From Cryptosporangium arvum DSM 44712 (GTDB taxonomy: Bacteria > Actinomycetota > Actinomycetes > Mycobacteriales > Cryptosporangiaceae), in NCBI RefSeq assembly GCF_000585375.1, contig NZ_KK073874.1:372001-436000 (forward strand): 64,000 bases of DNA. The letters run 5' to 3'. Every line of letters starts with the position of its first letter. Within the stretch, counting starts at the first letter, position 1. Positions 7,135-14,516 of this stretch are shown one piece after another. The notes below the pieces were generated by a model. It did not search any database. It was not told where the DNA came from and was given only the letters and a program-made list of their open reading frames with translations. A program made the translations under genes and the position numbers.

Positions 7135-8838
7135 TCAGCGGGAGAAGCTTCGGCGCGCCGTCAGTTCAGCGTATCGGGTGAGTAGGGCTGCTTGTCGCGC
7201 TCGGTCGTTCGGCTCGGTCACGCCGAAGAGGTGGTCTACCAGGGCATCCAGTTTTTGATGGGCGCAGAGCAGACGCGCCGAAATTGTGTCTGGGGCGTAC
7301 TGGGACGCGAGTGATGCGTTCGGCTTCCGCGCAGAGAGCACGCCTTTACCCGCAGCGGTGACTCGGTGTCGTGCCTCCGGAGGGACCGGAGGGAGCGGAA
7401 GGGTGTTCCAAACCACCGTGTTCGTGAAGCTCGGGTCGGATTTCATGCGACCACCGACAGTCTTCTGCCACGCTAGAAACGCGGCCGAGGAGATGAGCGC
7501 GAACAAGAAGCCGTCCGGATCCGGAGCCGTGAACAGTTTGATCGAGGCGATTACCTCTGGTGGGAGATAGGCGGCGGTCGCATAAGCGCGGTTGTCGGTG
7601 AAGGTCTGGGGGATGCCCAGGTACGGCACCGAGGGCTGGCGGCGCTCGTGGAACAAATGTGGGGTCACGGCGGCGGCTCGGGTGGCGGCTTTGGGGCTGG
7701 ACAGGCGGAGGTCACGCACTGCGTTGAGCCGTGTTGCCAGCAGCGGCGAACGATACAGCAGATCTAGCGGTGCGCCGTCGAACCAGAGGCACCAGCGGTC
7801 CAGCGCATTTATCAATTCCTCGCCGCCACAATAGCGACGCAGAAACGACGACGCGATCGGGTCGGCGGCCACCTCGGCGTAGTCGGTGGGGGAGACGGTC
7901 AGGTAACCCCAGTCGACCGCTTTGGAGCCGGCTCGCACCGGCGGCAGGTCGGGGGCGAGGGGTGTGCGGCGCGGCGTCACCAGGACGTCGGGGCCGTCGA
8001 CCAGATACGCGTTGAGGGGCGTCGAGACCGGCCTTCGGGTGAAGCCGACGATCACGCAATGAACTGCGGCTGCGGGCCAGGTGAACGGGCGATGGGCGAA
8101 GTCGATTCGCCAGCCGGCGTCGAACATCGCTCCGAACAGCGTCGGGACGCCTTGGCCCTGGACGATCGAGTTCGTCGCTACGAAAGCCCAGTCACTTTCG
8201 CAATATGCCGCGGCCTTCGCGAACCATCCGCTCACGTAGTCGAGCAGCCCGGAGTAGCGGGGACCCCAGACCGCACGGAGATCGGCGGTCTGGTTGGCGC
8301 TTCGTTCCTTCGTCCCGATGAAAGGTGGATTCCCGGCCACGAACAGCGAAGACGACGGTGCGCAGACCGACGCCCAGTCGAGGGTCAGCGCGTTCCCGAC
8401 GACGATCGTCGCGGGGGACCCGGGCGGCACCTCGACGCCGAAGCGGTCGGAGAATTCACGATTGCAGTCGCGCTCGACGAGACGCAGCGCCTCGGACGCG
8501 ATACGCGCCGCGCCGGCGTCGACTTCGATGCCGTAAAGGTTTTCGAGCCGCACCCGCGGCAGAACGGGAGCGGTGCCGGACCGGGAAAGGATCTCGAGTT
8601 CGAGCCGACGCAGCTCGCGGTAGGCGACGACGAGGAAGTTGCCGCAGCCGCAGGCGGGATCCAGGAACCGCACCGCCGCGATCCGATCCAGGTCGCTCGC
8701 AGCTCGCAGCGAGTCGAGAAACAGCGGACCCAGCGTGCGGAGCACCACTGATTCCGGCGTGTAATGCTCGCCGAACGCGCGGCGCACCACAGGATCACGC
8801 GAAGCCTGGTACGCCTCGCCCAGCGTCAGCGGATCCAC
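7135..8838 (-). CDS. MmeI-like (type IIL) adenine DNA methyltransferase lacking the nuclease half
   Basis: 567 residues. Motif I DPACGCGNF (60-68) and motif IV NPPF (170-173) mark a gamma-class N6-adenine methyltransferase. The lead-in RRAFGEHYTPESVV, the later AFLAWQKTVGGRMKSD and SNTLV-like TNTVVWN region, and the ending with AHQKLDALVD follow the methylase, recognition and C-terminal parts of MmeI-family enzymes. Those are about 900 residues and begin with a nuclease and helical domain, both absent here. The start is GTG 8838, 10 nt after the histidine kinase stop, with no clear ribosome site. Either a solitary methylase or the remnant of a fused restriction enzyme. Confidence 0.82.
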   Translation of the reverse strand: MDPLTLGEAYQASRDPVVRRAFGEHYTPESVVLRTLGPLFLDSLRAASDLDRIAAVRFLDPACGCGNFLVVAYRELRRLELEILSRSGTAPVLPRVRLENLYGIEVDAGAARIASEALRLVERDCNREFSDRFGVEVPPGSPATIVVGNALTLDWASVCAPSSSLFVAGNPPFIGTKERSANQTADLRAVWGPRYSGLLDYVSGWFAKAAAYCESDWAFVATNSIVQGQGVPTLFGAMFDAGWRIDFAHRPFTWPAAAVHCVIVGFTRRPVSTPLNAYLVDGPDVLVTPRRTPLAPDLPPVRAGSKAVDWGYLTVSPTDYAEVAADPIASSFLRRYCGGEELINALDRWCLWFDGAPLDLLYRSPLLATRLNAVRDLRLSSPKAATRAAAVTPHLFHERRQPSVPYLGIPQTFTDNRAYATAAYLPPEVIASIKLFTAPDPDGFLFALISSAAFLAWQKTVGGRMKSDPSFTNTVVWNTLPLPPVPPEARHRVTAAGKGVLSARKPNASLASQYAPDTISARLLCAHQKLDALVDHLFGVTEPNDRARQAALLTRYAELTARRSFSR

Positions 8839-8848
8839 GCTGACCAGG

Positions 8849-9943
8849 TTAAGCAGCTAGCGGCAACTGCACGGTGACGACGAGCCCACCCGATTGCCCC
8901 GGCGACGCCGTGACGCGGCCTCCATGAGCGCGCACCACCGCGTGCACGATCGACAGTCCGAGGCCGGCGCCGGAGCCGGTGCGGTCCGCCAGCCGTCGGA
9001 ACGGCTGGAACAGGCCGGGCACCTCGTACCGCGGCACGGCCGGCCCGGTGTTGCGCACCTCCAGGAACGCCGCCCCCGACGCCACACCGGTGCACACCTC
9101 TACCGTTCCGCCGTCCGGGAGGTTGTAGCGCAGCCCGTTTTCGACCAGGTTCTGCACCAGGCGCTCCAGCAGCACCGGGTTGCCGTTGGTGGGGGCTTCG
9201 GCCAGCTTCGGCACGACCGTTACCGGTCCGGGCGGCAACGAGTCGACGAGGTGGTCGGCCAGATCCGCCAGGTCGACGTGGAACCGCTCACCGATGTCGC
9301 GCTCGGACCGCGCCAGCAGCAGCAGTCCGTCGACGAGGCGCTCGTGCCGTTCGTTCACGGCCAGCAGAGTTTCGGCGAGGGTCCGCACCTCGGGCGTCGG
9401 TTCGCGGCGGTACAAGGCCACCTCCAGCAACGCCCGGTTGACGGTCAGCGGCGTCCGCAATTCGTGGGACGCGTTCGCGATGAACTTTCGCTCGCCGTCG
9501 AAAGCGTGATCGAGGCGCTCCAACATGGCATCGAACGTGTCGGCGAGCTCCTTGACCTCGTCCTGCGGGCCGTCCATTTCGATCCGTTCGTGCAGGCTGT
9601 TCGGTGCGTCCGCTATTCGCCGCGCGGTTTCGGTGACGCGATGCAGCGGCTGCAGCATGCGTCCGGCGATCAGCCAGCCCAGAACGGTGGCGGCCAGACC
9701 GACGATGCCGAGCGCGATCCCGCCCTGAGTGAGCAGTACGGAGAGTGCGTCGTCCGCGGTTTCTTTGACCAGTTCGATTGCCGGGCCCTCACCAGTGGGG
9801 CTGGCGGCGCGTACCGCCTCACCGCCCGCCGGAAGACGTTGCGCGACCAGCACGTACGTCACGCACAGCAGCAGGGTGCCCGACAGCATGAACAGCCCGC
9901 CATAGACCAGCGAGAGCCGCAGCCGGATCGTCAGCCGGTTCAT
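8849..9943 (-). CDS. Two-component sensor histidine kinase
   Basis: 364 residues. Transmembrane segments lie at about 12-34 and 75-95 around a short (~40 residue) extracellular loop. HAMP follows, then HisKA with the phosphoacceptor His160 in NASHELRTPL, then the HATPase domain (N box NLVENGLRYN, G box GAGLGLSIVHAV). The small loop suggests sensing at or within the membrane. The ATG overlaps the response-regulator stop (ATGA). Confidence 0.93.
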   Translation of the reverse strand: MNRLTIRLRLSLVYGGLFMLSGTLLLCVTYVLVAQRLPAGGEAVRAASPTGEGPAIELVKETADDALSVLLTQGGIALGIVGLAATVLGWLIAGRMLQPLHRVTETARRIADAPNSLHERIEMDGPQDEVKELADTFDAMLERLDHAFDGERKFIANASHELRTPLTVNRALLEVALYRREPTPEVRTLAETLLAVNERHERLVDGLLLLARSERDIGERFHVDLADLADHLVDSLPPGPVTVVPKLAEAPTNGNPVLLERLVQNLVENGLRYNLPDGGTVEVCTGVASGAAFLEVRNTGPAVPRYEVPGLFQPFRRLADRTGSGAGLGLSIVHAVVRAHGGRVTASPGQSGGLVVTVQLPLAA

Positions 9944-10596
9944 GGGATGCGGTACCCGACACCAGCCTCGGTGAGCACCACCGGCGGCTCGCCGAGCTTG
10001 CGACGGAGCTTCAGAATCGTGAGCCGCACCGCGTTCGTGAACGGGTCCGCGTTCTCGTCCCAGGCCTTCTCCAGCAGCTGTTCGGCCGAGACCGGCGTGC
10101 CGTCGGCTCGTAGCAACTCGGTCAGCACCGCGAACTCCTTCCGGGACAGCGGCACGTACCGGCCGTCCCGGAACACCTCGCGGCGGTGCGGATCGAGCCG
10201 GATGCCTGCTCGCTGCAGCACCGCCGGCGCGGCCGGACGCGCGCGTCGCCCGAGGGCGATGACTCGCGCGGCGAGCTCGCGGAAAGCGAACGGTTTCGGT
10301 AGGTAGTCGTCCGCGCCGAGGGCGAGGCCGGTGACCCGGTCGTCGATCTCCGCGGCCGCGGTCAACATCAATATTCGGACGTCGGGGTGCTGCGCCGCGA
10401 CCACGCGGCAGACGTCGTCACCGTGGACTTTCGGCAGGTCACGATCGAGGACGACGACGTCGTAGTCGTTGACGCCGACGCGCTCCAGTGCGGTGGCGCC
10501 ATCGAGCGCGATGTCGACCGCGTGCGCCTCACCGCGTAACCACACCGCGACGGCGTCGGCCAGCAGCGATTCATCCTCGGCCACCAGGATCCGCAT
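9940..10596 (-). CDS. OmpR-family response regulator
   Basis: 218 residues from ATG 10596 (MRILVAEDES). Receiver domain with phosphoacceptor Asp51 (VVLDRDLP) and the KPF motif, then a winged-helix DNA-binding domain ending GVGYRIP. First gene of the unit with the kinase and methyltransferase. Divergent from the secreted-protein gene at 10731, which it may control. Confidence 0.93.
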   Translation of the reverse strand: MRILVAEDESLLADAVAVWLRGEAHAVDIALDGATALERVGVNDYDVVVLDRDLPKVHGDDVCRVVAAQHPDVRILMLTAAAEIDDRVTGLALGADDYLPKPFAFRELAARVIALGRRARPAAPAVLQRAGIRLDPHRREVFRDGRYVPLSRKEFAVLTELLRADGTPVSAEQLLEKAWDENADPFTNAVRLTILKLRRKLGEPPVVLTEAGVGYRIP

Positions 10597-10631
10597 CTCC
10601 CCATAGTGACCTCCCGGCGCATTTCCTCGCC

Positions 10632-10649
10632 GTTTCCAATTGTGGAAAC
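10632..10649. promoter_or_regulatory. Inverted repeat in divergent promoter region
   Basis: A perfect 7-bp dyad, GTTTCCA-N4-TGGAAAC, 36 bp upstream of the response-regulator start and 81 bp upstream of the divergent secreted-protein gene. The position suits an operator acting on both promoters; which protein binds is unknown. Confidence 0.45.
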
Positions 10650-10730
10650 GACCAGGAAGCACGCTGATCGCTCCAATTCGACCTGCGGACGCCGCACGAC
10701 GTCCGCAGGCCGATTCCAGAAGGAGAGAAG

Positions 10731-11324
10731 ATGCGGCTCAAACTCGGGGTGTTTGTCGGTGCGATGACGGTGCTGGTGCTGGCCGGCGGTGGGAGCGCGG
10801 CGATGGCGTCCGACGGCGGGGGCCAGACGCACCCGACCTCGCCGTCGATCGAAATCGCGAGCGAAAGGCCGACCTCGTCGGTGGACGTGGAGAAGTTCAC
10901 GAAGTGCATGCGAGCTAACGGCATTCCGGACTTCGAGGCGCCGACGGTGACTCCGCCGAGCGGCGACGAGCCGGGGAGGATCGAGTCGGTGCTCCCGAAG
11001 GACGTCGATCCGGAGGTGGCTCGGAAGGCCACTGAGAAGTGCGCTCCGGGTAGCCTGCCGACCAAGGGCCGGATTTCGGCGGCCGAGGTGACGAAGCTCA
11101 AGCGGTACGCGAAGTGCCTGCGTGAGAACGGGGTCGAGCATTTTCCGACGCCCAGCGCTGACGGATCGTTGCGGCTGAGTAAGGACGAGGTCGACCCGGA
11201 GAGCGACGAGTTCGAGGCCGCCGAGGAGGCCTGCAAGAAGTACGCGCCGGCTCGTGGGGCGAAGGAGCGTCACCGTTCGAGCGACCGTGGGCCGATTCTC
11301 TACTCGCGCGCCGGGGCCGCCTAG
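10731..11324 (+). CDS. Secreted protein with two cysteine-bearing repeats
   Basis: 197 residues, strong ribosome site (AGAAGGAGAG). A signal peptide is followed by an internal duplication. FTKCMRANGIPDF (about 56-68) is echoed by YAKCLRENGVEHF (about 126-138), each followed some 40 residues later by a second Cys (C104, C168). Such Cys-Met-Arg-x-Asn-Gly proteins are common exported proteins in actinomycetes, often near two-component systems or efflux genes. Function unknown. Its TAG stop lies in the CTAG target site of the IS element. Confidence 0.7.
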   Translation: MRLKLGVFVGAMTVLVLAGGGSAAMASDGGGQTHPTSPSIEIASERPTSSVDVEKFTKCMRANGIPDFEAPTVTPPSGDEPGRIESVLPKDVDPEVARKATEKCAPGSLPTKGRISAAEVTKLKRYAKCLRENGVEHFPTPSADGSLRLSKDEVDPESDEFEAAEEACKKYAPARGAKERHRSSDRGPILYSRAGAA

Positions 11325-11343
11325 GGCCTGTTTGAAAAGCTGG

Positions 11344-12215
11344 TCACCGTAGCCATTCGTTGATCGCGGCGATGTGCAGCGTCGTGAGAAAGCGGACGGC
11401 GAGTTTGTCGTAGCGAGTCGCGACCGCCCGGTAGCGCTTGAGGCGGTTGATCCCGCACTCGACCGCGTGGCGCTGCTTGTAGGTCTCGGCGTTGAACGTC
11501 GGTGGGCGGCCGCCGGCGCTGCCGCGACGTCGGCGGTGGGCCAACCGGTCGGCTGGTTCGGGGATGGTGGCGCGGATTCCGCGTCGGCGCAGGTAGACGC
11601 GGTTGGCGCGGGATCCGTAGGCCTTATCGGCTAGGACCCGCGCCGGCCGTGTCCTGGGCCTGCCGACTCGACCGGGGACACCGATCGCGTCGATCACCGG
11701 CTGGAACTGCGGCGCGTCTCCGGCCTGCCCGGCGGTGACCAGCAGCGACAGCGGACGCTGTCCGCCCTCGGCCGCGAGATGGATCTTGGTGCTCAACCCG
11801 CCGCGTGACCGTCCCAGACCATGGTCGTTGGGCTCTGCGGTGCACCCTCCCGGCGGTTGTTTCTGATCGACCCCCTTTTACGGGCGCCCGCGGCGTGCTG
11901 GTGAGCCCGGACCACGGTGGAGTCGACGGACACGTCCCAGGTGATCAGCCCCCGGGCCTGGGCGCGGGACTGCAGATCGGACACGATGCGCGCCCAGGTC
12001 CCGTCCCGCTGCCAGTCCCGGAACAGCGCATACGCGGTCTCCCACGGCCCATACCGTTCGGGCAGGTCCCGCCACGGCGCCCCGGTCCTCACCCGCCACC
12101 GGATCCCATCAATGACCTGCCGCCGCGAACGCGGCGGCCGACCACCCGGCTTAGCCGACGGCAACACCGCCGACAAGACTTCCCACTCCGCATTCGTCAG
12201 ATCACCACGAGCCAC
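11344..12215 (-). CDS. IS5-family DDE transposase made by -1 frameshift
   Basis: Two overlapping frames. The upstream one (12215-11793) has the DUF4096-type start [14 protein letters not shown] and the first catalytic Asp in [13 protein letters not shown]. The downstream one (ending at 11344) has LADKAYGS (second Asp) and [14 protein letters not shown] (Glu). Reading through the AAAAGGGGG run at 11879-11871 with a -1 slip gives a continuous protein passing through [15 protein letters not shown]. That is the normal IS5 linker, which neither frame alone provides. So the enzyme is not broken but made by programmed frameshifting. Confidence 0.88.
11871..11879 (-). other. Programmed -1 frameshift site in transposase
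   Basis: AAAAGGGGG on the minus strand at the point where the transposase must change frame by -1. The shifted reading restores the conserved IS5 linker. Confidence 0.7.
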
Positions 12216-12263
12216 GCATCACCCAACGAACGAAGCGCTTTTCAAACACGCCCTAGGAGGCCT

Positions 12264-12300
12264 CGAGTTGGTCTCCACACGCGTCGTGGAGACCAACTCG
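12264..12300. terminator. Bidirectional hairpin terminator
   Basis: Perfect 15-bp stem (CGAGTTGGTCTCCAC with its complement) and a 7-nt loop, between the IS right end and the acyl-CoA dehydrogenase stop. Without the IS it would start 12 bp after the stop of the gene at 10731, so it is probably that gene's original terminator. Confidence 0.75.
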
Positions 12301-12303
12301 GCG

Positions 12304-13539
12304 TCAGAAGTTCCAGGCCGGTGGCAGCACCGGTTCGGTGCGGAGCTCGGCCTTCGCGATCGACCGCAGGTGCACCTCGTCGGGCCCGTCGAACAGGCGC
12401 ATCGCCCGGTGCCACGCGTACATCCAGGCCAGCGGCGTGGTTTCGCTGACGCCGGCGCCCCCGTGCACCTGGATCGCGCGGTCGATCACGTTTGTCGCGG
12501 CACGGGGCACAGCTACCTTGGCCAGCGATACCAGGTTTCGCGCGGCCTTGTTGCCTTCGGCGTCGATCGTCGCGCAGGCCAGATGACAGATCACCCGGGC
12601 CTGCTCGATCTCCAGCCGGGACTCGGCGATCTGCTGCTGTACGACGCCCTGCTCGGCCAGCGGGCGGCCGAACGCCACCCGCGACTGGGCCCGCGCGACC
12701 ATCAGGGCCAGCGCCCGCTCGGCCGCGCCCAGCGCACGCATGCAGTGGTGGATACGGCCCGGGCCGAGGCGCGCCTGAGCCGCGGCGAACCCGCCGCCTT
12801 CCTCACCGATCACGTTCGTCACCGGCACCCGCACGTCGACGAACTCGACCTCGGGGTGACCGTGCTGATCCCAGTGGCCGAGTACGGAGTGGTCACGCAC
12901 GATCCGGACGCCGGGCATTTCTCGCGGTACGAGCACCATCGTTTGCTGCCGATGACTCGGCGCGTCCGGGTCGGTCTTGCCCATCAGGATGAAGAACGCA
13001 CAGCGCGAATCGGCCGCCCCGCTGGTCCACCACTTGCGCCCGTTGATGACGTACTCGTCGCCGTCGCGGACGATGCGCGTGCTGATGTTCGTGGCGTCGC
13101 TGCTGGCGACATCGGGCTCGGTCATCGCGAACGCGGACCGGATCTGCCCGGCGAGCAGCGGCTCGAGCCACTGCTTCTTCTGCTCGTCGGTGCCCAGCAG
13201 GTGCAGCAACTCCATGTTGCCCGTATCGGGTGCTTGGCAGTTGATCGCTTCCGGCGCGAGGTCGTTGACCCAGCCGGACAGCTCGGCGATCGGCGCGTAC
13301 TCCAGCTGAGTGAGGCCGGACTCGGCCGGCAGGAAGAGGTTCCAGAGGCCGAGCCTCTTCGCGGTCTCCTTCAGTTCCTCGACGACCGGTGGCACCTCGT
13401 GGTCGTCGGGGCCGGCGCCGCGACGCGCCTCGACGTATCGGGCCTCGGCGGGCAGCACGTGGTCACGAAGGAAGTCGACCATGCGTTCGCGCAGTTCCAC
13501 CGCGCGCTCGGAGGGGGCCGGCAGGGCCGTGGCGGTCAT
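12304..13539 (-). CDS. Acyl-CoA dehydrogenase (ACAD10/11-like)
   Basis: 411 residues with GGAGG before the ATG. A FAD-dependent flavoprotein that oxidises or rearranges acyl-CoA thioesters. It has the motifs [14 protein letters not shown] and [10 protein letters not shown] (flavin and substrate side) and the C-terminal IQVHGGAGVSETTPLAWMYAWHRAMRLFDGPDEVH. The closest fit is the long-substrate ACAD10/ACAD11-like group. It shares a promoter-site motif with the divergent kinase gene at 14517 and has a paralogue at 33515-34726. Cytoplasmic. Confidence 0.92.
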   Translation of the reverse strand: MTATALPAPSERAVELRERMVDFLRDHVLPAEARYVEARRGAGPDDHEVPPVVEELKETAKRLGLWNLFLPAESGLTQLEYAPIAELSGWVNDLAPEAINCQAPDTGNMELLHLLGTDEQKKQWLEPLLAGQIRSAFAMTEPDVASSDATNISTRIVRDGDEYVINGRKWWTSGAADSRCAFFILMGKTDPDAPSHRQQTMVLVPREMPGVRIVRDHSVLGHWDQHGHPEVEFVDVRVPVTNVIGEEGGGFAAAQARLGPGRIHHCMRALGAAERALALMVARAQSRVAFGRPLAEQGVVQQQIAESRLEIEQARVICHLACATIDAEGNKAARNLVSLAKVAVPRAATNVIDRAIQVHGGAGVSETTPLAWMYAWHRAMRLFDGPDEVHLRSIAKAELRTEPVLPPAWNF

Positions 13540-13550
13540 CGTTGGCCTCC

Positions 13551-13575
13551 TGAACAGACCGATCGCTTGTTAAGC
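13551..13575. promoter_or_regulatory. Operator-like site upstream of acyl-CoA dehydrogenase
   Basis: TGAACAGACCGATCGCTTGT, 12 bp upstream of the acyl-CoA dehydrogenase start. It has AACA/TGTT half-sites around CGATCG. TGAACAGA and CGATCGCT both recur, in the same order, in front of the kinase gene (14479-14506), so the XRE-TetR regulator encoded between them may bind both. Confidence 0.45.
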
Positions 13576-13603
13576 TGAACATAGGCGGGCAGCGCTACGC
13601 GCG

Positions 13604-14428
13604 TCAACGGCTGGCGCGAACGAGATCGAGGGCGAACTCGACGTACTGCGCCGCGACCGTCGCGGGCGGCGTGGGCCCGTTCGGCGACCACCAACTGGGC
13701 AGGGCGGTGCACATGGTGACGACGGCCCGGGAGGCCTCGTGTGGCAGCGGCGTCGTGAACAGGCCTCGGCGTACGGCCTCACGAACCTCGGCGTCGACCA
13801 TCCGCTGCAGGCCGACACGGACTGCGGCGATCCGGCTGCGGTCGGGCTCGTCGATGCTGCGCATCTCGCTGGCGCCGATGAAGCCCAGTTCCCGTCGGTG
13901 CGTGTGGAACAGCGCCAGGAATTCGATGAGCAACTTGAACCGTTCGACCGGCCCGTCGCCCTCGGCTCGGGCCGCTTCGGCGCGGGTGATCAGCTCGTCC
14001 ATCGTGCGGTCCATCAGCGCGACCAGCAGGTGCTGCTTGGTGGGCCAATGGTGGTAGAGGCCCGGCACCGACAGATCGGCCCGCTGTGCGATGTCGCGGA
14101 TCGTGGCGCCGTGATAGCCCAGCTCGACGAACGCGCTGAGCGCGCCGCGGAGCGGTGCGGGCAGATCGAGCGGCGGGAAATCGCGCCAGGTGTGATGCGG
14201 CGATGCGGGTGGCCGGTGGGCCGTCACGAGGATCTCGACGTCGGTGCCGAACAGGCTCGCGGCGGCGCTCACGCGGTCGGTGGTGATGCGTGTGCGGCCG
14301 TTCTCCACCGCGCTCCACGTGCCCACGCTGACGCCGAGAGCCTCCGCCGCCGCGCGCAGCGTGATGCCGGCGCTCTGCCGGGCCTCGCGCAGGCGGGCGC
14401 CGACGACTTCGCGGTCCGCGGTTTCCAC
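13604..14428 (-). CDS. Double-HTH regulator: XRE domain fused to TetR repressor
   Basis: 274 residues from GTG 14428, with GGAGG 5 nt upstream. Residues about 10-65 form an XRE/Cro HTH (LREARQSAGITLRAAAEALGVSVGTWSAVENGR). Residues about 90-135 form a TetR HTH (AFVELGYHGATIRDIAQRADLSVPGLYHHWPTKQHLL), followed by a TetR ligand-binding domain. Having two different DNA-binding domains in one chain is unusual. It lies between the acyl-CoA dehydrogenase and kinase genes and should regulate them, probably in response to an acyl-CoA. Confidence 0.9.
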   Translation of the reverse strand: METADREVVGARLREARQSAGITLRAAAEALGVSVGTWSAVENGRTRITTDRVSAAASLFGTDVEILVTAHRPPASPHHTWRDFPPLDLPAPLRGALSAFVELGYHGATIRDIAQRADLSVPGLYHHWPTKQHLLVALMDRTMDELITRAEAARAEGDGPVERFKLLIEFLALFHTHRRELGFIGASEMRSIDEPDRSRIAAVRVGLQRMVDAEVREAVRRGLFTTPLPHEASRAVVTMCTALPSWWSPNGPTPPATVAAQYVEFALDLVRASR

Positions 14429-14470
14429 ACGGCCTCCTTCGGTCTTGACAGCGTCACGCTACACCCGGCA

Positions 14471-14506
14471 TGTTCATCTGAACAGATCGAACGATCGCTC
14501 GTGATC
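14471..14506. promoter_or_regulatory. Operator-like site upstream of phosphotransferase gene
   Basis: TGTTCATCTGAACA (14471-14484) is a perfect 6-bp dyad. It overlaps TGAACAGATCGAACGATCGC (from 14479), which shares TGAACAGA and CGATCGCT with the site at 13551-13575. A consensus -35 box TTGACA lies at 14445-14450. Candidate target of the XRE-TetR regulator for its own gene and the kinase. Confidence 0.5.
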
Positions 14507-14516
14507 AGGAGATTCT

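Larger units (their letters stand above)
11325..12252 (-). mobile_element. Complete IS5-family insertion sequence (IS427-like)
   Basis: 928 bp between two copies of CTAG (11321-11324 and 12253-12256). Terminal inverted repeats GGCCTGTTTGAAAAGC and GGCGTGTTTGAAAAGC (outer right end, reverse strand) match at 15 of 16 positions. CTAG is a palindrome, so the exact ends and duplication (TA, TAG or CTAG) cannot be fixed by eye. It carries one frameshifted transposase and looks recent and potentially active. Confidence 0.9.

Noticed and set aside
6645-8838. Integrative element bounded by the tRNA and a repeat of its 3' end
   Set aside because: No copy of the T-arm/acceptor sequence and no integrase was found in the next few kb.
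9940-10662. Longer response regulator starting at 10662
   Set aside because: The extra 22 residues lie upstream of the standard receiver start (MRILVAEDE) and cover the GTTTCCA dyad expected to be non-coding.
11624-11845. Third frame inside the IS element
   Set aside because: It overlaps the two real transposase frames and has no IS5-family motifs.
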